Position numbers and translations under genes: made by a program. 14,666 nt of DNA, from contig JAEYTB010000279.1 in the NCBI GenBank assembly GCA_023434205.1, positions 1-14,666 on the forward strand, written 5' to 3'. How positions within the stretch are numbered: the first letter of the stretch is position 1; each line of letters starts with the position of its first letter. The stretch is from Planctomycetota bacterium (GTDB lineage: Bacteria > Planctomycetota > Phycisphaerae > Phycisphaerales > UBA1924). The notes beneath the pieces were generated by a model that saw only the letters and a program-made list of their open reading frames with translations, was not told the DNA's origin and made no database searches. Below, in pieces: positions 1 to 7,513 of the stretch.

Positions 1-1401
1 GAGCAGTCGCGGCCGACGCTGGTGAACGCGGGGGACGTGTTCAACCTGGACCGCATGACGGGGTTGATGGCGGCGCTGGGGGACCCGCAGAAGGACCTGC
101 GGGTGGTCCACGTTGCGGGGAGCAAGGGCAAGGGGAGCGTGTGCGAGATGACGGCGTCGGCCCTGCAGGCGTGCGGGTACGGCGTGGGGCTGTACACGAG
201 CCCGCACCTGATGGAGCTGACGGAGCGGATCAGGATCAACGGGCGGGAGGTCCCCGGCGGGGAGTTTGCGGGGCTGCTGGAGCGGGTGGCGGGGGCGGCG
301 GAGGGGCTGACCAAGAAGCTGGGCGAGGTGACGTACTTTGAGTTGCTGACGGCGGTTGCGCTGATGTACTTCGCCGAGCAGGCGGTGGACGTCGCGGTGG
401 TTGAGACGGGGCTGGGCGGGCGGGTGGACGCGACGAACGTGGTGAAGGGCGAGGTGTGCGCGATCACAGCGATCCAGAAGGAGCACACGCACCTTCTGGG
501 GGACACGCTGGAGAAGATCGCCGCGGAGAAGGCGGGGATTTTCAAGCCGGGCTCGGCGTGCGTGACGGTTCCGCAGGAGGATGGGGTTCTGGGGGTGCTG
601 CGGGAGCGGGCGGCGGCGGTGGGTGCGCGGGTGGAGGCGTTGAACCAGGAGATTGATTTTTCGTTCCGGCTGGAGGCGAGCAAGGAGCTTGGGCCGCACG
701 CGCGGGTGTGCCTGGCGAGCCCGCGGAGCAACTTTGAGCACCTGCCGGTGCCGCTGAAGGGGGAGCACCAGGCGTTTAACTGCGGGCTGGTGCTGGCGAT
801 CCTGGACCGGCTGCGCGAGCGGGGGATGGACACGCCGGAGAAGCTGGTGGCGCGGGGGCTGGCGCGGACGCCGAGCAACGGGCGGCTGGAGTTGGTGCAT
901 GACCAGCCGCGGGTGTTTGTGGATGGGGCGCACAACCCCGAGTCGATGGCGGCGCTGGTGAAGTCGATCGGGACGCACGTGCGGTACGACTCGATGGTGG
1001 TGGTGTTCGGGTGCGCGGCGGACAAGGACGTGCCGGCGATGCTGAGCGCGATCGCGATGGGTGCGGACAAGATTTTCTTTACGCGTGCGGAGGGGAGCGG
1101 TCGTGCGGCGGACCCGCGGGACCTGTACCGGAAGTTCGCGGAGACGCCGGGGAAGATGGCGCAGGTGTCGCCGAGCGTGCGGGAGGCGCTGCGGAGCGCG
1201 GGGAACGCGGTCAGCCGCGGGGACATCATCCTGGTGACGGGGTCGTTCGCGGTGGCGGGTGAGGCGAAGCGGCTGCTGCGGGAGAAGTATGGGGGCGGGG
1301 GCGGTGGGGCTGGGTCGAAGGGGGCGGGTCCGGCGGGGCCTGTGCCGACGCCGATGATCGAGGTGAGGCCGCCGGGGAAGCTGGCGCCCAGGCGGGCGTA
1401 G
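1..1401 (+). CDS. folC: Folylpolyglutamate synthase / dihydrofolate synthase (5' partial)
   Basis: Mur-ligase-family enzyme that adds glutamate to folates using ATP in the cytoplasm; many bacterial forms also make dihydrofolate from dihydropteroate. The open frame runs in from base 1 without a stop. The first possible start in view, GTG at 22, lies just before the conserved FNLDRM segment, so the true start is probably upstream and the gene is 5' truncated by the window. Numbering from that GTG, the ATP-binding loop is AGSKGKGS at about residues 32-39, followed by YTSPHL, the ETGLGGRVDATN motif and EKAGIFKPG. The second-domain motif DGAHNP starts at D301. The loop reads GSKGKGS rather than the commoner GTNGKGS. 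The last 35 or so residues form a Gly/Pro-rich tail beyond the catalytic fold. The downstream neighbour starts 400 bases away, so no operon is evident. Identification is firm; whether it is mono- or bifunctional cannot be told. Confidence 0.93.
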   Translation, partial: EQSRPTLVNAGDVFNLDRMTGLMAALGDPQKDLRVVHVAGSKGKGSVCEMTASALQACGYGVGLYTSPHLMELTERIRINGREVPGGEFAGLLERVAGAAEGLTKKLGEVTYFELLTAVALMYFAEQAVDVAVVETGLGGRVDATNVVKGEVCAITAIQKEHTHLLGDTLEKIAAEKAGIFKPGSACVTVPQEDGVLGVLRERAAAVGARVEALNQEIDFSFRLEASKELGPHARVCLASPRSNFEHLPVPLKGEHQAFNCGLVLAILDRLRERGMDTPEKLVARGLARTPSNGRLELVHDQPRVFVDGAHNPESMAALVKSIGTHVRYDSMVVVFGCAADKDVPAMLSAIAMGADKIFFTRAEGSGRAADPRDLYRKFAETPGKMAQVSPSVREALRSAGNAVSRGDIILVTGSFAVAGEAKRLLREKYGGGGGGAGSKGAGPAGPVPTPMIEVRPPGKLAPRRA

Positions 1402-1801
1402 GGGTGGAAAGCGGAACACGGAGGGAGCGGAGGGGGGACGGAGCATGGGAGGGGGCGGGGCTGCTTAGGTGCCGAGCTCGAGTGCCACCTGGGCGCAGGC
1501 GCCAAAGGACGAAGGGGCACGCATCCCACGTTCATATAGCAGCCTTTATATGGGCGCAACACGACAGCCCAGGCTCGGAGAGAGTGTGGTCGACGTCCTT
1601 CCTGATGGTCACTTGACAACCGACGGGTGTTCATAGAGGTTGCGCGAAGATTGATGCCACCTCGCCCACGCGGGTCGTTCCGCAAGTCCGGCCGAGCGGG
1701 CTGCAAACGACTCTAAAAAGGTCTCGATCCGCGCTGCCCGTCGGAGCATTGCCCCCTCGCGATAGAATCCGCGTACGTGGCGGGCCGGAAGGGGCGTTCC
1801 G
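1402..1801. other. 400-base intergenic stretch, no convincing gene
   Basis: This stretch separates folC from the HAF-repeat gene. It is less G-biased than the flanking genes. It holds a short inverted repeat, CATATA with an 8-base spacer and TATATG (about 1534-1553), a TTGACA hexamer at 1613-1618 without a good -10 partner at 16-18 bases, and a TAGAAT box at 1763-1768 described separately. Short open frames exist on both strands (for example 1404-1616 plus and 1609-1875 minus), but none shows a recognisable domain. No clear terminator for folC is visible. Confidence 0.5.
1763..1768 (+). promoter_or_regulatory. Candidate -10 box (TAGAAT) for the HAF-repeat gene
   Basis: TAGAAT lies 33 bases before the ATG at 1802 and would give a transcript with a leader of about 25 bases containing the purine-rich GGAAGGGG (about 1787-1794) as ribosome binding site. 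No good -35 match is seen at the usual spacing. The same TA(C/G)AAT hexamer recurs before leuS, mntA and the sigma gene. Confidence 0.4.
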
Positions 1802-2899
1802 ATGCGCAGTTCATCCTGCGGTGCTTTGGTGCTGGTAGGTCTCTTCTCGAACGCGACCTGCTTCGGCGGCATCACGCTCAGGCTTCTCCCGATGCCCGCG
1901 GGGGCCGCTGGGGGGAGTTACGCATCGGCGGTGTCGGCTGATGGGTCTGTGATCGTCGGCAGCGCGGGTTCCCTTGGTGCGCGATGGAGCGGGAATCACG
2001 CGGAGGTCGCGCCCTTCCCGCTGGGAGCAGTATCGGGAGACGGGCGAACGGCGGTCGGCAACGACTTCACAGCCTCTCCTTTCCATGCACTCCGGTGGAC
2101 GGACGATGGCGTGTCCCCGCTTGGGATCACCGACGTCTTCGCCATCAACTATGACGGCTCCGTGACGGTCGGATGGACGGAAGTGGCCCCCTCGAACTCG
2201 CTCTATGCCTGCCGCCAGTCGAGTTCCGGGGTGGAGGTGTTCGGGACGGCCGGCAGTCGGGCGAATGGGGTCAGCGCCGATGGGAGCGTCGTTGTCGGGA
2301 CTTACTATCCAGATCCTTCGACGTCGACGAATCGGGCGTTCCGCTGGACGGGGCAGGAACTCCAGGACCTGGGAACGCTGCCCGGGTATTCGGATGCGTA
2401 TGCGTACGGCGTCGCCGCGGACGGGACCCGCGTCGTCGGAAAGTGCTGGGCGATGGGCCAGGGCTACCGCAGCTTCGTATGGACGGTGGGGCAAGGGATG
2501 GTCGATCTGGGCCTGACGCCGGGGGCGGCATCAACGCAGGCTGAACACATCAGCGCGGATGGGCGCGTCGTGATCGGGCAGAGCAACGTGTGGACGGGGA
2601 TGGGGTACGAGCTGGAACCCTTTGTCTGGGTTGAGGACGAGGGGATCATGGACTTTCGCGCCTTGCTCGACGGCGCGGGCATCGATCTGTCCGAATGGAC
2701 AGACCTGTACCTCAACGGCTTGTCGGCGGATGGACTGACGATTGTTGGGACAGGGTACAGGTCAGCGGATGCAGAAGCCTTTGTCGTGACTATCCCCGCC
2801 CCGTCCGCAAGCATCCTGCTGCTGATGGCAGCCGTTGGAGCATCGCGGCGCAAGAGGCAGGTCGCTGGCCCGGTGGCTCGCAGCGAACGGGGATTCTGA
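1802..2899 (+). CDS. Secreted HAF-repeat protein with PEP-CTERM-like tail
   Basis: Predicted exported protein of 365 residues, function unknown. It is built from repeats of the HAF type: copies of a core like VSADGSVVVG, alternating with FRWT/FVW strands and LGTLPG-like turns, spread over residues 40-330. HAF repeats probably form a beta-propeller-like fold; this is inference. The N-terminus (residues 1-22) is hydrophobic and could be a signal peptide. The C-terminus reads IPAPSAS, then a hydrophobic stretch, then the basic cluster RRKRQ. This is the layout of PEP-CTERM-type sorting signals common in planctomycetes, with PAP in place of PEP and about 13 extra residues after the basic cluster. 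The start has GGAAGGGG upstream. Codon use is more even than in folC and leuS. A surface or extracellular role is likely; no enzymatic motif is seen. Confidence 0.72.
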   Translation: MRSSSCGALVLVGLFSNATCFGGITLRLLPMPAGAAGGSYASAVSADGSVIVGSAGSLGARWSGNHAEVAPFPLGAVSGDGRTAVGNDFTASPFHALRWTDDGVSPLGITDVFAINYDGSVTVGWTEVAPSNSLYACRQSSSGVEVFGTAGSRANGVSADGSVVVGTYYPDPSTSTNRAFRWTGQELQDLGTLPGYSDAYAYGVAADGTRVVGKCWAMGQGYRSFVWTVGQGMVDLGLTPGAASTQAEHISADGRVVIGQSNVWTGMGYELEPFVWVEDEGIMDFRALLDGAGIDLSEWTDLYLNGLSADGLTIVGTGYRSADAEAFVVTIPAPSASILLLMAAVGASRRKRQVAGPVARSERGF

Positions 2900-2938
2900 G
2901 CCGGTTTCGGAGGGCAGGTGGAGTCTCTCTTGGCCATG

Positions 2939-2965
2939 CCTCAGACCTCCCGCTCTGAGGAGGTC
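2939..2965. repeat. Two overlapping, mutually exclusive hairpins
   Basis: CCTCAGA (2939-2945) pairs with TCTGAGG (2954-2960), and GACCTCC (2944-2950) pairs with GGAGGTC (2959-2965). Each is a perfect 7-base-pair stem with an 8-base loop, and the two share bases, so only one can form at a time. It lies 40 bases after the HAF-repeat gene. No T-tract follows, so a standard intrinsic terminator is not supported. A third small stem, CGTTGC-GGC-GCAACG, is at 2995-3009. Confidence 0.45.
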
Positions 2966-3112
2966 GGTGGCTTCGCGTCGGACGCGGCGGGGAACGTTGC
3001 GGCGCAACGCAGCGTGGGCAACTGAGTGGAGGTGGCCGCGTGCGTGTGTTTATGGGGGGCTTGGCACTGGCGCGGTGTGAGGTCGGCTTCGGCAGTCGGG
3101 AGGGCCCGCCCC

Positions 3113-3118
3113 TAGAAT
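3113..3118 (+). promoter_or_regulatory. Candidate -10 box (TAGAAT) for leuS, implying a leaderless mRNA
   Basis: TAGAAT ends 7 bases before the leuS ATG at 3126, with no Shine-Dalgarno sequence between. If it is the -10 element, transcription would begin at or within a base or two of the A of the start codon. A TTCGGC at 3088-3093 is a poor -35 with a 19-base spacer. Confidence 0.45.
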
Positions 3119-3125
3119 CCCGGCT

Positions 3126-6100
3126 ATGAGCGAGATGAAGCCCAGCGACACGCCGCGGCACCGGTATAACGCCGCGATGGCCCAGGAGATCGAGGGGCTG
3201 TGGCAGGCGTTGTGGAAGGAGCAGCGGACGTACCACATGCCGAACCCCGGTGAGGAGGGGATCGACGCGCGGCGTCCGAAGCGGTACATCCTGGACATGT
3301 TCCCGTACCCGAGCGGGGTGGGGCTGCACGTGGGACACCCGTTGGGGTACATCGCGACGGACATCTATGCGCGGTACCTGCGGATGGCGGGGTTCAACGT
3401 GCTGCACACGATGGGGTTTGATGCGTTCGGGCTGCCGGCGGAGCAGTTTGCGCTGCAGACGGGGACGCACCCGCGGGTGAGCACGGAGGCGAACATCGCG
3501 ACGATGCGGGCGCAGCTCACGCGGCTGGGGCTGGGGCACGACCCGCACCGGAGCGTGTCGACGACGGACCCGGAGTTCTACAAGTGGACGCAGTGGGTCT
3601 TCAAGCAGATCTATGAGAGCTGGTATGACGAGGGGGCGGGGCGGGCGCGGCCGATCGCGGAGCTGGTGCAGGGGTTCGAGTCGGGGCGGGTGAAGACGTC
3701 GTCGGGGCGGGCGTGGAAGGAGCTGGATGAGGCGGAGAAGCGCGCGGAGGTGGATGCGCGGCGGCTGGCGTTTTTGAGCGAGGTGCCGGTGAACTGGTGC
3801 CCGATGCTGGGCACGGTGCTGGCGAACGAGGAGGTGACGGCGGAGGGGCGGAGCGAGCGCGGCAACTACCCGGTTTATAAGAGGCCGCTGCGGCAGTGGA
3901 TGATGCGGATCACGGCGTACGCGGAGCGGCTGCTGGCGGACCTGGAGCGGGTGGACTGGCCCGAGCCGATCCGGCTGATGCAGCGGAACTGGATCGGGAA
4001 GAGCGAGGGGGCGGAGGTTGGGTTTGAGGTGGAGGGGAGCGCGGAGGGAGTGAGGGTTTTTACCACCCGACCCGACACGCTCTTCGGTGCGACGTACATG
4101 GTGCTGAGCCCGGAGCACCCGCTGGTGGATGCGATTACGGCGGGGGAGTGGCTGAAGGCGGGGGCGAGCACGATCGTGCCCAGGGAGTGGCGCGGGGTGG
4201 GGCTGGCGGGGGCTGGGGAGAAGGGGTTTGCAACGCCTGCGGAGGCGGTGCGCGCGTACCGGGCGTACGCGAAGGGGAAGACGGAGGAGCAGCGTGCGGA
4301 GGGGAAGGAGAAGACGGGGGTGTTCACGGGGGCGTACGCGGTAAACCCGGCGACGGGGACGCCGATCCCGGTGTTCATCGCGGACTACGTGCTGATGGGG
4401 TACGGGACCGGCGCGATCATGGCGGTGCCTGCGCACGATGAGCGGGACTTCGCCTTTGCGCAGGCGCTGAACCTGCCGATCCGGGACGTGGTGTACCCGC
4501 CGGAGGTGATGGCGCTGCGGCACTTTGCGCAGCACGCGTACGTGAACAGCGCGGCGCCGGCGTACTGGCGGGAGCAGCTCGCGGACTTCATGGGGCTGGT
4601 GTTCAGCGCGGCGCAGAAGCAGGTGTATGAGGAGGCGCTTCTGACGGTGCGCAAGAGGCGCGGCAACCCCGACGGGGCGAAGGAGTCGGGGCGCGGGAAG
4701 GTGCAGGGGCAGTGGCTCAGGAGCCTGGAGAAGCTGGATGTGCGGAGCCCCGACGAGCTGAAGAGTTTGTTCGCGAGCGCGGCGTACTACCGGAAGATGG
4801 GGCACCCCTTCACGGAGGAGGGGGTGGCGGTGAACTCCACGGGGGCGCTGTTCAGCATCACGGGGCTGGCGACGGGGGAGGCCAAGCGCACGATCACGGC
4901 GGCACTGGAGGAGCGCGGGCTCGGGAAGAAGACGGTGAACTACAAGCTGCGGGACTGGCTGTTCAGCCGGCAGCGGTACTGGGGGGAGCCGTTCCCGATC
5001 GTCTACGACGAGGCGGGGGTGGCGCACGCGCTGCCGGACTCGATGCTGCCGCTGCTGCTGCCGGAGCTTGAGGACTTCCGGCCCGAGACGAGCGAGGACC
5101 CCAACGCGCCGGTGCGGACGCCGCTGAACCGGGCGAAGGAGTGGGTGAGCGTGACGCTGGACCTGGGGGATGGGCCGAAGAAGTACACGCGCGAGACGAA
5201 CACGATGCCCAACTGGGCGGGGTCGTGCTGGTACTACCTGAGGTATCTGGACCCGGAGAATGAGAAGGCGTTTGTCGATAAAGACGTCGAGCAGTACTGG
5301 ATGGGCAGCAGCAACAAGACCGGGGGCGTGGACCTGTACGTGGGCGGGGTGGAGCACGCGGTGCTGCACCTGCTGTACGCGCGGTTCTGGCACAAGGTGC
5401 TGTTTGACCTGGGGCACGTCTCGACGCCCGAGCCGTTCCAGAAGCTGTTCAACCAGGGGTACATCCAGGCGTTCTACTTCGAGGACCCGCGCGGGGCGCG
5501 GGTGGATGCGTTCGCGGTGACGCTCGGGGACGGCACGCTGGCGATGGAGCACCAGGACAAGCCGGGGCCGTTCTTCTACAACGGCGAGCCGGTGACGCGC
5601 CAGTACGGCAAGATGGGCAAGAGCCTGAAGAACGCGGTGTCGCCGGATGAGATGTTCGAGCAGTTCGGGTGCGACACGCTGCGGGTGTACGAGATGGCGA
5701 TGGGCCCGCTGGAGGCGAGCAAGCCTTGGAACACGCGGGACATCAGCGGCGCGTACCGGTTCCTTCAGAAGGTGTGGCGGAACCTGATCGATGAGCAGAC
5801 GGGGGTTTCGCGGTGCGTGGATGCGGAGCCCGAGCGCGCGACGCTGCGGCTGCTGCACAAGACGATCATCGGGGTGCGGAAGGACATGGAGAGCCTGGGG
5901 TTCAACACGGTGGTGAGCAAGCTGATTGAGCTGAACAACCACCTGGGGACGCTGGGGGCCGTGCCGCGGAGCGTGGCGGAGGCGTTGATCCTGATGCTGT
6001 CGCCGCTGGCGCCGCACGTGGCGGAGGAGCTCTACCACCGTGTGGTGCGGGAGCCCGGGGCGGAGCGGGAGTCGATCCTGCACGAGCGATACCCGGAGGC

Positions 6101-6314
6101 GGATGAGAAGCTCGCGGCGGATGACGAGGTGGAGATTCCCGTCTCGATCATGGGGAAGGTGCGGAGCAAGATCGTGGTGCCGGCGGGGAGCGGGAGCGAG
6201 GCGATCCAGGCGGCGGCGGTGGCGGATGCGCGGGTCCAGGAGCTGCTGGCGGGCAAGGAGATCAAGAAGGTGATCGTGGTGCCGGGGAAGATGGTGAACT
6301 TCGTGGTGGGGTAG
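3126..6314 (+). CDS. leuS: Leucyl-tRNA synthetase
   Basis: Class I aminoacyl-tRNA synthetase that charges tRNA-Leu, cytoplasmic. The HIGH motif is HVGH at residues 68-71 and the KMSKS loop is KMGKS at 829-833, a variant also known in actinobacterial enzymes. The CP1 editing domain is present: the threonine-rich motif TTRPDT at 313-318 and HDERD at 437-441 with the conserved Asp 441. The catalytic-core motif LRDWLFSRQRYWGEPFP and the C-terminal KKVIVVPGKMVNFVV are intact. At 1062 residues it is about 200 longer than the usual 860 or so. Extra sequence includes about 45 residues near 170-215 and about 95 residues at 460-555, between the editing domain and the core. The zinc-binding cysteines of the E. 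coli type are missing (NWCPMLGTVL keeps one). The start at 3126 is chosen because the RYNAAMAQEIE stretch is conserved-looking and a TAGAAT box sits directly upstream. Confidence 0.97.
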   Translation: MSEMKPSDTPRHRYNAAMAQEIEGLWQALWKEQRTYHMPNPGEEGIDARRPKRYILDMFPYPSGVGLHVGHPLGYIATDIYARYLRMAGFNVLHTMGFDAFGLPAEQFALQTGTHPRVSTEANIATMRAQLTRLGLGHDPHRSVSTTDPEFYKWTQWVFKQIYESWYDEGAGRARPIAELVQGFESGRVKTSSGRAWKELDEAEKRAEVDARRLAFLSEVPVNWCPMLGTVLANEEVTAEGRSERGNYPVYKRPLRQWMMRITAYAERLLADLERVDWPEPIRLMQRNWIGKSEGAEVGFEVEGSAEGVRVFTTRPDTLFGATYMVLSPEHPLVDAITAGEWLKAGASTIVPREWRGVGLAGAGEKGFATPAEAVRAYRAYAKGKTEEQRAEGKEKTGVFTGAYAVNPATGTPIPVFIADYVLMGYGTGAIMAVPAHDERDFAFAQALNLPIRDVVYPPEVMALRHFAQHAYVNSAAPAYWREQLADFMGLVFSAAQKQVYEEALLTVRKRRGNPDGAKESGRGKVQGQWLRSLEKLDVRSPDELKSLFASAAYYRKMGHPFTEEGVAVNSTGALFSITGLATGEAKRTITAALEERGLGKKTVNYKLRDWLFSRQRYWGEPFPIVYDEAGVAHALPDSMLPLLLPELEDFRPETSEDPNAPVRTPLNRAKEWVSVTLDLGDGPKKYTRETNTMPNWAGSCWYYLRYLDPENEKAFVDKDVEQYWMGSSNKTGGVDLYVGGVEHAVLHLLYARFWHKVLFDLGHVSTPEPFQKLFNQGYIQAFYFEDPRGARVDAFAVTLGDGTLAMEHQDKPGPFFYNGEPVTRQYGKMGKSLKNAVSPDEMFEQFGCDTLRVYEMAMGPLEASKPWNTRDISGAYRFLQKVWRNLIDEQTGVSRCVDAEPERATLRLLHKTIIGVRKDMESLGFNTVVSKLIELNNHLGTLGAVPRSVAEALILMLSPLAPHVAEELYHRVVREPGAERESILHERYPEADEKLAADDEVEIPVSIMGKVRSKIVVPAGSGSEAIQAAAVADARVQELLAGKEIKKVIVVPGKMVNFVVG

Positions 6315-6364
6315 GGGGGGCGGAGAGGGGGGACCGGGGGCGACGGGTGTGCGTGCGTTGACGG

Positions 6365-6388
6365 CACGATCATGAAGACATGATCGTG
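6365..6388. terminator. Perfect 10-bp inverted repeat between convergent genes, likely bidirectional terminator
   Basis: CACGATCATG (6365-6374), loop AAGA, CATGATCGTG (6379-6388). It lies in the 98-base gap between the leuS stop and the stop of the minus-strand membrane protein gene, where a terminator serving both strands is expected. No T-run flanks it on either side, so the call rests on position and perfect symmetry. An operator palindrome is the alternative. Confidence 0.5.
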
Positions 6389-6412
6389 GCACGGTGCGCT
6401 GGTGTGGGTACG

Positions 6413-7513
6413 TCAGCGGGATTGGATGATGACGGGGGCGGTGACGCGCTGGGTCCAGCTGGTGGGCGGGAGGGTCCACCAGAGAAGGGCGTTGTCGTCC
6501 TCGGTCCGCGGCAGGGCGAGGGGTTCGGGGAGTTCCTCGAACACGACCTCGGCCCGGAGGTTGTCGGCGAGGGCGGACTTGAGCGAGGCGAGGCTGCGCT
6601 GCGAGTCGGGGAAGTCGACGAGGTAGGTCTCGCGGACGGGCTGGAACTCGAGCAGCGGCAGCGTGGGCGTCCAGTCGATGGTGCGCCGGATCGGGCCGTC
6701 GGCGCCGGCGATCATGGGCTCGTGCTGGCGCGGGTCCAGCGGCTGCATGGGGGCGGGCTGGAGGGCGGTGGCGACTTCGGTGGGGACGTCGTGGGAGATG
6801 CGCCAGGTTCGGCCGGGGGCGAGGTCGGTCATGGCCTCGATCTGTGCGAGGCGGCCGATGTCCCTGGCGCGGACGTGGATCACGAGGCGGCCCTCGCGGG
6901 CGAGCTGGAGGATGCGGTCGTCGGTGAGCGGTGCCGCGGCGAGGATCGCGGTCGTTGCGGGCTCGACCGGGCCGGGCTGGGTGAGCTCGGGCATGACCGG
7001 GGCGGGCACGGCCTCGGCGGTGCGGGTCGTGGTGGTGTCCGCCGGGGCGGCGGAGTTGTCGGCGATGGCGGGGCCGGGGCGCGGGGAGGGCTTGATGAGG
7101 ATCGAGCCCCAGTAGGCGGCTCCGCCGACGAGGAGGGCGAGCCCTGCCGCGAGGGCGAGGCCGGGGGCCATGCGCTCAAAGCGGCGGTTGCGCGAGACGG
7201 TGTTTGTGGCGATGCTGATGGGCGGGTGGTCGCTGACGTCCTCGCCCTGGGTGAGGCCCAGGAGGGTCTCGCGCTCGAGCGCGGCCATGACGCGGTCCAT
7301 GAGCTGGGCGGGGGCGCGCTCATCGGCGAGGGACTGGAGGGCGCGGCGGTTGGCCTGCATCTGGCGGACGCGGTCGGCGACGCCGGCGCGGGAGGCGGCG
7401 GCGCGGTTGGACTCCTCGATGCGGGAGAGGCGGCCCTCGATCCACTCGAGCATGTGCTCTTCGTTGAGCGGGGGGGGCGTGGGGTCGCCGGGATGGGAGG
7501 GGCGGGCGGTCAT
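6413..7513 (-). CDS. Probable membrane-bound anti-sigma factor
   Basis: Protein of 366 residues with one strong transmembrane segment at about 115-140 (MAPGLALAAG onward, followed by KPSPRPGP). The N-terminal 110 residues, with helices such as EEHMLEWIEGRLSRIEE, would be cytoplasmic. The C-terminal 225 or so residues would be extracytoplasmic, beginning with a Pro/Ala/Thr-rich linker at about 140-195. I recognise no enzyme motif. The anti-sigma call is inferred from context: its ATG overlaps the stop of the upstream sigma gene as ATGA, implying translational coupling, and a cytoplasmic helical domain plus one membrane segment is the usual anti-sigma layout. No HxxxCxxC zinc motif of the ZAS type is seen, so the sigma-binding domain, if present, is zinc-free. 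The C-terminal domain could sense envelope or extracellular signals. Confidence 0.6.
   Translation of the reverse strand: MTARPSHPGDPTPPPLNEEHMLEWIEGRLSRIEESNRAAASRAGVADRVRQMQANRRALQSLADERAPAQLMDRVMAALERETLLGLTQGEDVSDHPPISIATNTVSRNRRFERMAPGLALAAGLALLVGGAAYWGSILIKPSPRPGPAIADNSAAPADTTTTRTAEAVPAPVMPELTQPGPVEPATTAILAAAPLTDDRILQLAREGRLVIHVRARDIGRLAQIEAMTDLAPGRTWRISHDVPTEVATALQPAPMQPLDPRQHEPMIAGADGPIRRTIDWTPTLPLLEFQPVRETYLVDFPDSQRSLASLKSALADNLRAEVVFEELPEPLALPRTEDDNALLWWTLPPTSWTQRVTAPVIIQSR

Noticed and set aside
1404..1616. Plus-strand open frame of 70 codons directly after folC
   Set aside because: Low-complexity Arg/Gly start, no family resemblance, and it ends at random in non-coding sequence.
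1613..1639. TTGACA with a TAGAGG about 15 bases later as a promoter
   Set aside because: The spacer is short and the -10 match poor; no gene begins at a sensible distance except the HAF gene, which has a better-placed TAGAAT.
1609..1875. Minus-strand open frame of 88 codons upstream of and into the HAF gene
   Set aside because: Its composition looks fairly protein-like, but it has no recognisable domain or ribosome binding site and overlaps the start and candidate promoter of the HAF gene.
2790..6479. Very long open frame on the minus strand, 1229 codons, opposite leuS
   Set aside because: It is almost entirely Arg, His, Pro and Leu, the signature of reading the antisense of a G-ending-codon gene, and leuS on the plus strand is unambiguous.
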